This document shows positions 1 through 11,899 of a stretch of 64,000 nt of DNA, in pieces. The translations under genes and the position numbers were made by a program. A model generated the notes under the pieces. That model saw nothing but the letters and a program-made list of their open reading frames with translations. It was not told the origin of the DNA and searched no databases. The stretch comes from Raphanus sativus (taxonomy: Eukaryota; Streptophyta; Magnoliopsida; Brassicales; Brassicaceae): NCBI RefSeq assembly GCF_000801105.2, contig NC_079515.1, positions 3,534,001-3,598,000 of the forward strand, written 5' to 3'. The first letter of the stretch is position 1. Every line of letters starts with the position of its first letter.

Positions 1-130
1 CAAGTGGACAAAAATCAATTAATGTTGTGATAATCAAGCCGTGAGAGTGAGAATACTAATCTATTAAGTGGTCAGTATGCAAAATGTCTTCCCAAAGTTG
101 AGAATATAAAGAGAGGTCAGTAGTGGATAC

Positions 131-1927
131 CTGTTGAAGTATCTCATGGATGCTTCTTTTCCCCAGGATACGATCATCAGACTCCTCATTCTCTGCTGAA
201 ACTGGCTTAGCTTGGTTTCCTGGTTGAGGCACAGGGGGCGGGGTCGGCATTGCTGGAGAAGCAGCTTTCTGATTTACCAACCCTTGGACCCGGGCCGGTT
301 GATGTGAGTAAGGTAAAGTCTGATGCGGAGGTCTCAATTGTTGATGTTGCTCTTGAGGCTGAAGCTGATGTTGTTGTTGCTGTTGCTGCTGCTGAGGCTG
401 TGAAGTAGCTGGTGACGTGGAAAGATGCTGCTGAGTAACGTGAGATCTTTGTTGCATGGAGGAGGGATTATTATTTACTTGCGGTCTATAAGAAGGAGGT
501 GCCAAAGGCGGCTTCCCTTGGGCAGAAGATGATAACCATGGTTGATTAGTGGCTTGCAAGCTGTGCTGTGCTGCACCAGTAGATTGGACACCAGGAGAAC
601 CAATAGATGAAGGTCTCATAAGGCCATGCGCTTGAAAGTTCTGCCGTAAGAAAATATACGAAGTGAAAGAGTTTACAAACAAAGTTCATGAAAAAAAAAA
701 TTGAAAGGAACACAGAGTAAAAATGAAAGAAAAGATCATTTCTCAAGGAACCAATTCAACTTACCAACAAGGCCATTATCAAGAAAAAAGTATGCAACTT
801 TCTCACAAAGTAAAGAGGCTCAACAGTGCGACATCAATGAACTTTGATGCATACACACAAGTGAAGGTCATCTAAAACTCTATTCAGCCATCAGAACAGA
901 AGGTGAAAAACAATTCTTTTGCTATTAACTCGCTTAGAAACTTTATATCTTAGTGTTCCAAAAACATTGAGCTAATGAGGTGATAATCATTCTCAACTCA
1001 GCAAATTATCTTCTTCACAATGAGCCCAATCACACAAAGCTGACCAAATATTCAAGTACACTACACATGCAAAATCTTATACTAGCAATCACAAAGAACA
1101 TTCAAAACACCTACTTGAGGAACAGGAGATGGACTACTGGGAGAGGAAGCTGGTCTTAGAGAGGCTTGACCCGGTCTCTGCTGGTGCTGAGGCATTATTC
1201 CACTTGGCCGCATTTGAGAGCCTGACCCAATCGTCCCCATCATTCCCTGCGTTCCTTGCATCATCCTACCCTGAAACAACACACACACACACACATGTAA
1301 AAAAAAAGTTAGCATCTTTCTGAATCCTCTACTTAGCTATATATAACAAACAAGGCACACACACACACGCTATAATTAAATAACCTGCGGGGGGACACTT
1401 GGATTCGAACCCGCTTCCGACATTCCGACGGTTCCACGGCCCAATCCGCCGTACTGCTGTCCAAAGGAGCCCGGAAAAGCAGAAGGCGGAGGAGGCTGAG
1501 AAGGCGTCGGGATCGGAGAAGCTGGAACGCCGATCGCCATACCGCCTCTCTGCTGCTGCCCGGTGACAGGCAATGAGGACGAAGAAGACGAAGAGGCCGG
1601 AGCTGATGAGGAGGAGGAGGAGGAGAACTGAGCGTATGGGGAATGCGGCTGCCATGGTCTCGAGTACGACGGTGGAGGAGGCCGATTTAGAGGCTGCGGG
1701 AGGTGTTGCGTCGCTGGAGATGTCACCGGGCGTGCGTATTGAGGGGGATTAGGGTTTGGATTGGGGGCTGGAGAAGAAGAAATAGAGGACGCGGATGAGG
1801 GATTCGGATTGGCGGGAGGAGGTTGTTGAATTTGGGATAGAACCGCCGGTTTCGGAGCTGGCTCCGGCGCTGGAGGCGGTGTTTCCGGTGGCTGAGACGC
1901 CGTGGGGGTTTGCCGGGGTTGTTCCAT
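131..1927 (-). CDS. TAF12: TFIID subunit 12 (TAF12), 5' part, runs off the left edge
   Basis: TAF12 carries an H2A-like histone fold that pairs with TAF4 in TFIID (and with ADA1 in SAGA-type complexes), so it acts in the nucleus in polymerase II initiation. Three coding exons fit: 1385-1927, 1115-1270 and 131-640, all phase 0, giving 403 residues. The visible part is the low-complexity N-terminal region: Pro/Ser-rich (residues 1-180), then Gln-rich with a run of eight Gln, ending in [16 protein letters not shown], the segment just before the histone fold in plant TAF12. The fold itself would lie left of base 1, so it cannot be checked. The start at 1927 (MEQPRQTP) is the first Met of the open frame. 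The two introns at 1271-1384 and 641-1114 include CA microsatellites. Resemblance to Arabidopsis At3g10070 and the synteny support the call; the paralogue TAF12b is less likely. Confidence 0.88.
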
Positions 1928-4888
1928 GTCGGGTGGTTAATGTGGAGGGAAGGGGTGTTGAGTTTTATAGATCTATCGAACCGGAAATTGCGGTTCGGTA
2001 TTATATTGCTTAACCGCAATTGAGATTAACCGCATCGGGAATTATCACCACATTGCCATCTTGGGCTTTTAATCTATCCTCCTCTTTTCTCAGAATATTT
2101 ATTCTCTTTAGCCCATAGCTCAATATGTTTATAATTTCTACCCCAATTTGTATATTTTTAATTTCAGCTCACTTTGTATATATTTTTCAATTTCTAGCCC
2201 ACTTTTATGTGCAGTCTCATTATTTTTTTTTTTTTTTATTTTTTTTTTTTTTTTTTTTTTTTTGCAGTCTCATTATTAGAAAATGTATAATCTCGTTTGT
2301 GTGATTAATGTACTCTTCGAATTTTTATGTATGACTGAATATATGTATGGGTAAGCAAAAATAAAACCTCAATTTTATATGACAAGCATAAAACCAAATA
2401 CTATGGAGAAATTAAAGTTCTTTGTGATGAAAAGTATACCAAACGCATAAGAATAGAGATTCATCAAAGATTACATGCATGATCTATGCATGCACTTATT
2501 TTACTGTTATAAAAACAATACCTATATCATTTTGTAGTAAATAAGAAGTTATGCATGGTTTTATATATGTATATACAGACTATAATTAAAGTCATCATAT
2601 CGAACTTGGTAAAGTTCATATGAACATATGGATATGCATTGGATATTCATTATGTCTTGCTCTTGCAGCAAAAGTTTATTAGATTTCCATCTCTTTCACG
2701 TTCACATAATTTCTGCCACCGCCACTAAGAGAAGAGAGCACTCAATGCCCTAGATTGTAAGCAACGGCAAAATTAATGGTTTATTTAATACTAATTGTTT
2801 ATTTTATCTTTTGCTTAGAGCATCATGAACACCCACCATTCACCCTAAACCAACTTAAGAGATTTCTTCTTTACCCACCCATTGTATAAGCTTTTTATCT
2901 TTACTTCTCCATCTTCTTCTTATTTTTATCATTATCTCTGAGTGTCCCCAAATCAACGTCAACGATATAACATAAAAAGAACCACGCTCAGTTACAAAAA
3001 CAAACAAACTATTTTCTGAGTAGAACCGACCAGAACAAAGGAGGCAACTAAAAATCTAAACCCACTTAGGTCAACCGAATTGGTGAAAGAATTTTAAGTG
3101 GCTAGGGATTTACATCGGATTAATTTTATTTATGCTCAATGCAATATGGCTCACTTTGTATAAATATCTAATTTATGATTAATATGTATTCATACTTTGT
3201 GGAATAAAAATACAAAATTTGAAACATGCTTCATTGGTGGAACCTATTCGAACTCACTTATCATCGTAAGCATTTAAGCTTAGTTGATGAAATGGACCCA
3301 CTCTAACCACACAAAAATATCAACTTTGCGTAAGCTGACATAATCAAGATGGAAGAAATAGATTTATATGTATTAATGTGTATGTGAGACCGTGATGGAT
3401 ACAGAAAGTTTGGGTGTCCTATTGGGAAAGTGGCAAAATATCAAGTGGTAAGGAGTTGTTCGGTTTTCTTGTTTAGATAACTGCATTAACGGTCCATTTT
3501 ATCTATGCCAAACTAATAAATGACGTCGAATTTATTTTATGTATACCTGAAAAATTCATCACAGGAAATCAAATTAATTTGGTCGAGAGGATAAAATCTA
3601 AGGAAGGGAAGCGCAGGTGTGCAGCTTAATTCTTTCTACAGCCACTTTAATTTATCAATCATAGAAAATGAATTAAAGCTACAGTCCTAAAGTTAAAATA
3701 GAAAATAAATTGGTTTTGGAAATTTATTTTTCTAAAGCTTTATATTTAGTGCTTTGAAGTTATTGATATAAATCTATAGCAATGAAATCTATTGGTACAA
3801 CATTAAACTTACAACATATATATATGCTTAAAGCAAACGATTATAAGTTATGGCCTCTACCAATCAAACCCTAAATATATTCCAAATTACAAGAGATTAC
3901 TTTGTTTTCTGTTTAGTTTTCTTTTCGGAAGGTGGATGGCTACCCACGTTATCAAGCTAAATTTTGGTTGTGCTTTACTTGTGAATCTTGCGCGTTTGGT
4001 TTCACTTATTGTAGATTATAATCAAACGGTATTGGAATCAACATGTTCATAAGCGCGAATTTGAAGTGGCATGCTGTTTCTGCTTCATTAAGTTAAATAA
4101 TCAGCTTTGAGCAGCAATTCAAAAACTAACGAAATCATAAGACGTAAGTAGATGGCAAACAAATGATGATACTGGTATGCAAATCTCCTAGCAGATGAAT
4201 ACTCTTTACGATAATGCGCTTTTACTAACCATTTTAATAATAATTAACATGAAATTAATGAGCGAAAAAATGTATAGTGAGATGAGGTTTTCTGCAATGT
4301 AATAAGAATGATTACAGGAATCAAGTTGTGGTTCGTGTTTGGAAGTGACATCCACTCATCAAAAGTCATTCAACTTTTTTGTGGTCCTCCTAGTGGCTCC
4401 ACTTCAAGGTATAGGCAAGCCTCTTCTTGCATCCTATTCTTTTTGTAACTATTAGATATGTAAATGGTCGTAACAGTTGAAACAAGTGCGGTTAGATGTT
4501 TTCTAAAGTATAAATAATGCTGGTGTAATGAAATCACACAGAAAATACCTCACAATAATATACCAACTCCAATACAAAGTTAATGCCATTTTTGACTATA
4601 CTCTTGCTTTTATTTAAAGTGATCAAAACAAGTAGTTATAGGGATACAATTTTTTCAACTATGTACAATTGTTTAAATAAATCATATTTAGAATCATATT
4701 TTTCTATTTAACTCTATACGTTGACGTGGAAAATAAAAGCCAGATTATTTAGAGCAACTTGAATATTAAAAAAAAACATTTTATTGGTGACAACAGAAAC
4801 CAGTTGCGAAACATGTAGACATATTATATGCCCTCCATCCTTACATTTACAAACCGACATGAAATGAATCATTAACATATCTTACTTA
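1928..4888. other. AT-rich spacer with no gene recognised
   Basis: No open frame here resembles a known protein. The sequence is AT-rich with scattered stop codons. In Arabidopsis several genes lie between TAF12 and the DUF4228 gene (a germin-like protein, RPS28, MEE67, from memory). I found no readable remnant of them. The only structures I can name are the T-tract flanked by a direct repeat near 2211-2277 and the MITE that begins at 4889. Confidence 0.6.
2211..2277. repeat. T-tract flanked by a 14-bp direct repeat
   Basis: GCAGTCTCATTATT occurs at 2211-2224 and again at 2264-2277. Between the copies there is almost nothing but T, about 40 bases with one A. That is the layout left by a retrotransposition event in which only the poly(A) tail was copied, with the 14-mer as target-site duplication. 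Replication slippage is the alternative. Confidence 0.6.
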
Positions 4889-5210
4889 GGGAGATGTATT
4901 CAAATTAGCATTTGATGTGATTTGGTTTTTAATAGAGTTTTAGATGATTTTAATAAGTTGTAGAGATTTAGGTGATTTTTGTTAAATTATTCTAGAATAT
5001 CACCTAAAATAATTGGATTTGAGTTTTATTTATTTTAACTAAGAAACTCCATCCAAACACCCTAAAATCACCTCAAAACTTTAAAATCCCACAACTTAAA
5101 ATATTTTCAATAACAGTGGATTTCAGAGTACTTTACGAAATGTCAAGTTCAATAAGTGGATTTGTCATTTTAATACAAATCACCTGAAACTCTCGGTTGA
5201 ATACATCCCC
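4889..5210. mobile_element. Tourist/Harbinger-type MITE, 322 bp
   Basis: Terminal inverted repeats read GGGAGATGTATTCAA at the left and TTGAATACATCCCC at the right. The element is flanked by the trinucleotide TTA on both sides (4886-4888 and 5211-5213), the usual target duplication of PIF/Harbinger elements. The interior is AT-rich and partly palindromic, and there is no coding capacity. The closest gene is the DUF4228 gene, whose start is about 465 bp to the right. Confidence 0.8.
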
Positions 5211-5554
5211 TTAATGTATACATTATTACACAAGCTCAAATCCTCAAGAGATCACAATTCACAATAAGCACAAATCTTCAAGAGATCACAATTCACAATA
5301 TACCGAATATACTACTGCAAGTTATTTGTTACGATGTGTTTCCAAAAACACAAACAATAATGATTTGAAAAGAAAATTTACACATTTTTTATATAAAAAT
5401 TACAATTAGGATAGCACCACCCGACCACAGCCCACTACGACATAAAAGGGTGTAATTTTTAAAATGGGAAAGATATCAATCAGGGCCCCATCTGGACAAC
5501 GGCATTTCTCGTAATATTCCCGAAATACAAGGGCATTTACGTAACCTCAAACTC

Positions 5555-5562
5555 TATAAATA
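5555..5562 (+). promoter_or_regulatory. Probable TATA box of the DUF4228 gene
   Basis: TATAAATA lies 114 bp upstream of the ATG at 5676, in a suitable context (CTCTATAAATACAG). A short A-rich leader without upstream ATG follows. No other TATA-like motif is closer to the start. Confidence 0.55.
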
Positions 5563-5675
5563 CAGAGAACACATCTCCAAAACTCGACGGACAAAAAAAA
5601 TCTCCGAAACGTTATTTAACACAGAAGAGATCACAAACTAATTTAAGGAACAAAACAACTCTTTTCTTTTAAAAG

Positions 5676-6185
5676 ATGGGGAATTGTATAGTAATGGAGA
5701 AGAAAGTTATAAAGATAATGAGAAATGATGGAGAAGTAGTTGAATACAAAGGACCCATGAAGGTTCATGACATCCTCACCCAATTCTCTGGTCACTACTC
5801 TCTCTTTGATTCACTGTCAAACAATTGCCATCTTCATCCGCAAGCCAAGCTTCTCTGTGGTCGTCTCTACTATCTTATGCCGAAGCAGACGACCACAAGC
5901 AAGCACAAGAATGCCAAGAAGAAGAAAGTCAGGTTTGCAAATCCAGAGGTAAAGAAAGAAGGAACAGATAAAGGTGACAACACTAAGGAGAGTCCTAGTG
6001 TTGTGAGAGTGAAGATGGTTGTGAGCAAGCAAGAGCTCGAGAAACTGCTTCAAGGAGGTTCAGTTCATGAAGTGGTCTATAGGAGTCTTGATAAGCAGCA
6101 TGTGTGTCATGATGATGATGATGCTACTGATGAGTGTCTTAGAGGCTGGAGACCTTTGCTAGATAGCATTCCAGAATCTGATTAG
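5676..6185 (+). CDS. DUF4228 (PADRE) domain protein
   Basis: Single-exon gene of 169 residues. It starts MGNC, typical of this plant family and compatible with N-myristoylation at Gly2 and palmitoylation at Cys4. The conserved N-terminal DUF4228 block follows (I-R-N-D-G-E-V-V-E-Y-K-G-P, then a ...LHPQAKLLCGRLYYLMP segment near residues 54-70). A Lys-rich stretch lies at about 76-90, and the tail ends in an acidic region. PADRE proteins respond to pathogens and abiotic stress, but the molecular function is unknown. It is the likely counterpart of At3g10120. Its 3' end faces the 3' end of the SOUL gene, 430 bp away. Confidence 0.88.
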   Translation: MGNCIVMEKKVIKIMRNDGEVVEYKGPMKVHDILTQFSGHYSLFDSLSNNCHLHPQAKLLCGRLYYLMPKQTTTSKHKNAKKKKVRFANPEVKKEGTDKGDNTKESPSVVRVKMVVSKQELEKLLQGGSVHEVVYRSLDKQHVCHDDDDATDECLRGWRPLLDSIPESD

Positions 6186-6616
6186 CCTCTAGCATGTCCA
6201 TATCTTACATATATATATATATGACACATACATAGATATATACATAGATAACATAGCTCAAAGCTTGTTCAAGAGAGGAAACAAAACATGTAATTCCCAG
6301 GTTCCAATGGTGTGACATAAAAGAAAGCTACTTTTCTTAGAAAGTTTGTATTAAAAACCCAAAAATGTGAGATGTTATGTTGAATTTTCCAAAAGGTAAC
6401 TAAAAAGTGTGAGTGCTTGTTTAGGTTAAATTCAAAACCTATATTGCCTATAATATGCATATCTTGTGGTCCATAACTAAAGTGAATCAATAATGGTTTA
6501 CTTACTCACATTCAACTATTCAAGTAAACGCGTCTTGTCTTTTAACACAGCTATATTACAGAGTGTATACAAGTGTGTGCGTGTGTGTGTATACGTGTAT
6601 ATAACCAATGAAGGGG
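6186..6616. other. Convergent intergenic region with a GT microsatellite
   Basis: This stretch separates two convergent genes. It contains (AT)n around 6210-6221 and a GT-rich microsatellite near 6570-6592. Nothing else was recognised; it presumably holds the two 3' UTRs and polyadenylation signals. Confidence 0.5.
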
Positions 6617-8535
6617 CTAATACTCTTTGCTTTCCACTTCTAAAGAGACCTCGTTGCGGCGGGTGAACGGGAGAGTGAATGGTGGATTGTACTGCAGGGA
6701 ATGAATTTCTAGAGTGTAAGTAGATATTCTAAGAAATAAGATTGAATTTTTAGCTAAGATTGTTTGATGAACCTGTGCAACTTCGACTGAAACACCATCT
6801 CTCACTCGAAACTTCTTGTCATTCTGAAGAGCTCGCCTTAGTTCTTGCTCCCGTTTCTCAATCTCTTCATCTGTTACGTATCCTGAAAAAAAGTTGATTT
6901 GGTTCAGCGACATCATTGATTATTTCAGATGCTACAAAAGGCACCAAAGATATCTGGAACCATATATATATATATATATATACACTGAATCTTATGTGCT
7001 TGCAGCAAGGGTATGTATTCTATATTACGCATTATACTAAACCTTACATTCTTTTTAGTTCAATCTCTTGAAATCTATACTGAAAGGGATTTACCTGAGA
7101 AGGCGAGAACAGCAACGATCTTCCGTGGCACCTCCTGTATCTTGACTGAAGGATCTTTAGGCAGTGGCAAATCTGAGCCATACTTCGAGGGCATGACAAA
7201 AGACATCTGCCATTGGGTTTGATCTTTCCCCTGAGTGTACATGGAGTATGAACAAGTAAAAGGAGAAAAACTGAATCAACGAACTAGTTTAAAAATTCTT
7301 AATCTGCAACCTAATAAGCTGGTATCTCCATGATCCAGTACTTAAAACAGAGCATATAAGGAATGTGCTGCTCTCAATAGTTTTTCAACAACAACTTTTG
7401 ACATACAGTAATAAAATTGACTAAAACCAAGACACTCAAAGCTACTCCAACTAGTGAGAGCAGTACATTACTGGAGTAGTCATCTCCATTTTTTACTATG
7501 TTGTAAGAACTTAAAAAAAAAAAAAAAGATATTACCTTCCTAGTTATTACTGGAGTAGTCATCTCCATCTTTTCTCCAACAGACTGGACTTTACGAGTAA
7601 CAACAGGAGTGGTCATCTCCATTTTCTCATTTACCGTGTTCTGTTGCAAACCAAAAGTATCAAAACAACATTCAAATCAAACAGAGATGCAGCAAAAAAA
7701 AAATACTCAAAAAAGGAAGTGCTTGTATTGATACACTACCTTACCAAAGAGGTACTCAGCTAAGACATTAAAAGACCTGGAAGCACCATAGAAGTCAAAT
7801 CCAGTTCCCCCTGGCATTGTAGTCTCGGCCACATAATAAGGCTGTTCCAAAAAAAGGATTCAACTTTAAAACAGAGACCATGTTTTTGAAACAGACTGTT
7901 TCAGAACATTCCAATAGTTCACAAGCTTTAAAACAGAGACTATGTTTTTAAAACAGAGAATGTGAGTGAGTGAGTGAGGGAGTGAAAGAACAACAACCTC
8001 GACTTCTCTGATCTCGTATCGATCTGTCCTGCTTAGAACTCTGAAGTTCATAGTCTCGAGATCCGGAACTACATAAAAACCCGAGCTTTTCCAAAAGTTT
8101 AGATAAAAAGATCACAAATCAAGAACAGAACATAATAAGAAGCTACAAAACTAACCAGACATGAAGGTTTCTTCAAGGTTCGAGCTATTGAATCTCTTCG
8201 GAAACACATACTTCGCAGTCTCCACAGCCAAATCAGCCAAAACTAATTAATAAAAAAAAACAAAGAGGTTTCACTGTGACGTTCAGTTACAGAATAGAGG
8301 CAGTTGGAAATCAGTGGAAAGACAGGAAACATTTACGGCGCTGAGAAACAGAGGAGGCCTGGGAGGCGAGAGCGAGAACGAGAGAAACTCTAGCTTCGGT
8401 TGCGGACAGATCCCGACTCTGCCGCCTAGCCGCAGCGGTTCTGACGCCGGAGCAAAGGACAGAGCATCTCCTCTGTTTACGGTTCGGATAAGAACAACAG
8501 AACAGAGAAAGAGATGATCCAATGGAGCTCATCAT
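6617..8535 (-). CDS. SOUL heme-binding family protein, probably plastid
   Basis: Eight exons fit GT-AG rules and one frame: 8337-8535, 8156-8242, 7998-8068, 7740-7841, 7536-7640, 7095-7230, 6773-6882, 6617-6691 (294 residues). The N terminus is rich in Ser and Arg with few acidic residues, as in a chloroplast transit peptide. The SOUL domain covers about residues 105-290 and includes the characteristic doublet [13 protein letters not shown] ... [13 protein letters not shown] around 158-188. SOUL proteins bind heme or tetrapyrroles; the exact role of this plant clade is unsettled. I chose the MMSSIG start at 8535; an in-frame ATG at 8556 would add an Arg-rich heptapeptide. Counterpart of At3g10130. 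The RECA3 remnant lies just upstream on the other strand. Confidence 0.9.
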
Positions 8536-8789
8536 TCTTCTTCTTCTTCTTCCCAATCGCGACCCCCAACACCGAATGTTTCCCGGAAAAAAAGAAAAAA
8601 ATATTTATTTTGTTGAAAAATATTAACGACCGCTCGATTTTTTCTTTCTATTAGTAACCGTTTTCCGGTCTACATACCGTACCGGTTATATACCAAAGTC
8701 ACTAACCGAGTTAAAAGAGGAGTAGCTGACTCTTGTTATCTTATAGGATGGATCTCTTGTGTTAACTCTTTCTCTAGCTCTGTTTTCTT

Positions 8790-9403
8790 TTTGTCTGGAT
8801 CGCTTGATGAATCTACAGATGATGCGGAGAAAGACACTATTCTGCGTTCAGCTTTCTCCACGTCACGCAGAGTTAATTTCTTTAGTCATATAATCTACCG
8901 GTTCAATTAACCTTGATATAGTTCTAGGTGTTGGAGGATTACCAAAGGTTGGTTATATACATAAAATCTATCTTCTTTTCACTCGGTGAGGTCTTTAAAT
9001 GTGTGTGTTTTTTTTCTTCTTTTTGTAGGGAAGAATGGTTGAGGTTTACGGAAAAGACAACTCTAGCTCTTCATATCATCAAGGAAGCTTCTATATTTCT
9101 TTGAGTTTACAGTTTTGATACTGATCCTTACCAGGCTATTACGCTAATCTTGATGTGGAGAATGCCCTGGATCCTACTCTAGCAGAGTCACAGACCTGAC
9201 TCTTCTTACTGAAAATATGCTTAACCCAGAGTCGTTCAGTAGACGTAATTGCGGTTGACTCTGTATGTTCTTATTCATACAAATGTGTTCATAATACTAG
9301 AAGTGGGATGCTGCTCTTGTCTCTCAATGTGAAATTGATGTTCCTCTTAGGAGAAAAGATAAATAGACAGACAATCAATGATAATGACACAAGCGCTCAG
9401 GAA
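8790..9403 (+). pseudogene. RECA3: RECA3 (organellar recA-like recombinase) pseudogene
   Basis: Translated pieces match plant mitochondrial RecA in the right order but not in one frame. EKDTILRSAFS is near 8827; LDIVLGVGGLPK ends at 8946; a retained intron with GT...AG ends at about 9028; GRMVEVYGK then runs straight into TLALHIIKEA; GYYANLDVENALDPTLAES starts near 9134; SVDVIAVDSV follows near 9237; AALVSQCEIDVPL near 9310; MTQALRK near 9384. Frameshifts and stops separate the pieces. The bases encoding the ASGK part of the Walker A loop are deleted, and everything after MTQALRK is gone. The retained intron shows it is not a processed copy. It sits between the SOUL gene and PAP16, where Arabidopsis has RECA3 (At3g10140, from memory), so it is the dead syntenic copy. 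RECA3 normally restrains recombination between repeats in mitochondrial DNA. Confidence 0.85.
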
Positions 9404-9444
9404 AAAAAATACGACAACCGTTGAGTATGTAATTAAGAAAAAGA

Positions 9445-10858
9445 CTAGTCATCACAGGTTAAATTAACTTCACTGTGGACAGTTCCATCTTCCATCCTAA
9501 TCCAAGACTTAATCCGAAAAGGCACTTCAGAAATCTCCAGAATCCTTGATCCTCTTGGCCAATTTCCATATCCACCATAACCGGTGTGCCTCGCAAAGCA
9601 AAGCCACAGCTTGTCTTTGTATGGACAGCACCAGTCTAGTCCATGGTTGTGTCCTACAAACACAGCCTTACATTAAAAAAAAGAGATCAATCTTTGTGGC
9701 ATATTTCTATATTTTTTTTTTTTTTAATTAGTAGTTACCTTAACCGAAGATCTGTTCTCAAGAACTCTCATCATACCATTTTCAGCTTCTTGAGCAGCGA
9801 CTCTCTCTTTGTTGATTGATCCGACGCAAGGTCTAGTTATCCATAACCGTGGAGCTACTTTCTTGTATGCTTTACTAGGTATGTGCCAAAATATCAACTC
9901 CGGGATACTGCACGAAACGTACATACGTTATTTGATTTTTCAAATGCTCTGATATAAATTTTTAATGTTTTTGACTCCTACCTCAAATCAGGATTAAGAG
10001 TATTGGACTTGGTTTTAAACCACTCCACTTGAGCATTTGATATAACCTCCGGGTATGAACCACCACCCGAGTCAAGAAAGTACAGCAACGCGACGACTCG
10101 TTTCGAACCATCAGATGATACCACGGGAATGACATAGTTAGTTACGCTTGGCCACAGCTCCTTAGGACCAATGGCTGAGTACGAGAGTGCACTGGATGCT
10201 TTTAGCTCTTCTTGAATCAGTTCCACTCGCGTTGTTCCTCTAAAACCGCATCCATCATAATCATCATCATCACCAAAGAAGGAGGAGTTTGATACTGAGG
10301 GACAGAGAATGGGAGGGACACCAGAGGAAGAGAACCAATCCAAAGGCCAAACGAAAGAAGCGTCATCATGGTTACCAAAGAGACTGGTCCATGGGATGTT
10401 TCTGTCTCTTGTAGGTGAGATTGCTTTGTCCCAAAACAAGCTTGCGTTATGGACTGCTATGTTGTTAGCTGTTACTACATCTCCCAAGTACACCACAAAA
10501 TCTGTTTGTTATTACTTCAAAACAAAACTGTTATGTAAATATATATATATATATAGAAGAGCATATAATTAATGAGAGTTTTAAAGAGTTGACCTGGAGT
10601 TTCAGCGTCAAGAACAGTAGACATAACGTTAACAGAGTTTGCATCTTGACGTGGACCCCAATCAGTCCACGTGTCTTCACCGAAGTGGAGGTCTGCAAAG
10701 ATTGCGATCTTGAACGGTGATCCCTCTCGGACCCGGAGACTACTCCTCGCCGCCGTCGCCGTTGATGGTATGCTTAGCTCCCATTCTTCAGCTGAGATTA
10801 ATGGAAGAGATAGAACTGTGAAGATCAGAAGTGAGGAGGATGTTTTCATATTATTCAA
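9445..10858 (-). CDS. PAP16: Purple acid phosphatase (PAP16-like)
   Basis: Four exons fit: 10594-10858, 9982-10501, 9739-9907, 9445-9666, giving 391 residues in frame. An N-terminal hydrophobic stretch (residues 8-23, ending ISA) looks like a signal peptide. Metallophosphoesterase metal-ligand blocks appear in order: ADLHFGED (Asp56, His58), VYLGDVV near 93, FGNHDD near 130 and [10 protein letters not shown] near 320. The protein is short and lacks a large N-terminal fibronectin-like domain, as in the low-molecular-weight PAP group that includes At3g10150/PAP16. Expected activity is hydrolysis of phosphate monoesters at a binuclear metal centre in the secretory or extracellular space. An ATG at 10849 is an alternative start. 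It is convergent with the RECA3 remnant. Confidence 0.9.
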
Positions 10859-11631
10859 GAATCAAGACGATCGAACAGAACAAAGTTTGTGTGTCTTTTG
10901 ATCTTCTTTCATCGAATAGATATGGTGCGCGTTGCGACAAACAATATGTTCCTTTTTATGTAACCAAGTTAGTTTGGACATTTCGGTTTATTAGACGGTT
11001 CCGTTCGGCTTTGGTTAAGAAAGGGACTGATTAATACAAGTTCGATCGATATTTGTTGATTTGGTCGGTTATCTTTTTGGTTTATTTTGCTAATCCCAAA
11101 TTTTGATAAACCGGTTTAACTAGAAGTTGGTGGTGTAGTTGACGTTTATTAATGGGTATTTTTTGGGTGTATATTCCTTTGCGTCGATATAAAAGCATAT
11201 TCACGGAATATTTCGATACTCTCTTTTTCTCATGTGACGGTTACAATAAGCCTTTAGGAAAGGCTTCTCCTGTTTTTAAGATGAATGAACCAAATAATCA
11301 ATTGGTAATTAAAAAAAGAAAAGTGAAGTATAAAACAATTGAACCTCTGTAAGATCACTTCAATGAGCCTCTTTGGTTAAGATTAAGTATCACAAATTTA
11401 CCTAAGACCACGTAATGATAACATTCCAAAAACCTAACGGTACGAGAAATAGTTCTTAGCCTTTTACCAAAAGAAATAGTTCTTAGCATTGCAAAATTTG
11501 TAAGTATCGGCGTCTTTTTCTAATTTCTTAGTATACCTAAACTGATTTACAAATTGCTTTTAGAACATCCATTGTCGATTTACTTGATTTTAAAGTTGAT
11601 AAAAAGAACAAAAAGGTAACGTACAAGTTGC
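10859..11631. other. Upstream region of PAP16, no further gene recognised
   Basis: This is the divergent spacer upstream of PAP16. It contains short open frames with no similarity I recognise. Arabidopsis has a folylpolyglutamate/dihydrofolate synthase gene and a kinesin gene between PAP16 and the GASA gene (from memory); neither is visible here. Confidence 0.5.
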
Positions 11632-11775
11632 GGTCCCTTCCGTGAGAACAGTGGCGACTTAACGGGGGACTCGGATCAAGGTCCCTTCCGTGAGAATGGT
11701 GGCGACTTAACGGGGGAGCTCAGTTGCGGTCCCTTCCGTGAGAACAGTGGCGACTTAACGGGGGCTCGGATCAAG
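11632..11775. repeat. Three 48-bp GC-rich tandem units
   Basis: A unit beginning GGTCCCTTCCGTGAGAA and containing GTGGCGACTTAACGGGGG starts at 11632, 11680 and 11728, a period of exactly 48 bp with few mismatches. A related pair of longer segments, each starting GGCTCGGATCA and ending in CCCGCACGCAGCC, follows at about 11763-11815 and 11845-11900. The block is much richer in G+C than its surroundings. I cannot assign it to a named repeat family; GTGGCGACT is faintly like a tRNA-Arg primer-binding site of some Gypsy elements. Confidence 0.75.
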
Positions 11776-11899
11776 GACTTGTTGGTTCACCCAACTACCC
11801 GCACGCAGCCAACCCAAGGATCATTTTTTTTGTTTCACCTTAGTGGCTCGGATCAGGGGAATTGTCGGGTTCGCCCACAACTCCCGCACGCAGCCTAAG

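Noticed and set aside
120..131. U12-like donor GTATCCAC in TAF12 intron 3
   Set aside because: It differs from the U12 consensus at two positions and the rest of the intron is outside the window, so it cannot be judged.
1928..4888. Search for remnants of germin-like, RPS28 and MEE67 genes expected from Arabidopsis order
   Set aside because: No readable peptide pieces were found; absence is stated as far as reading by eye allows.
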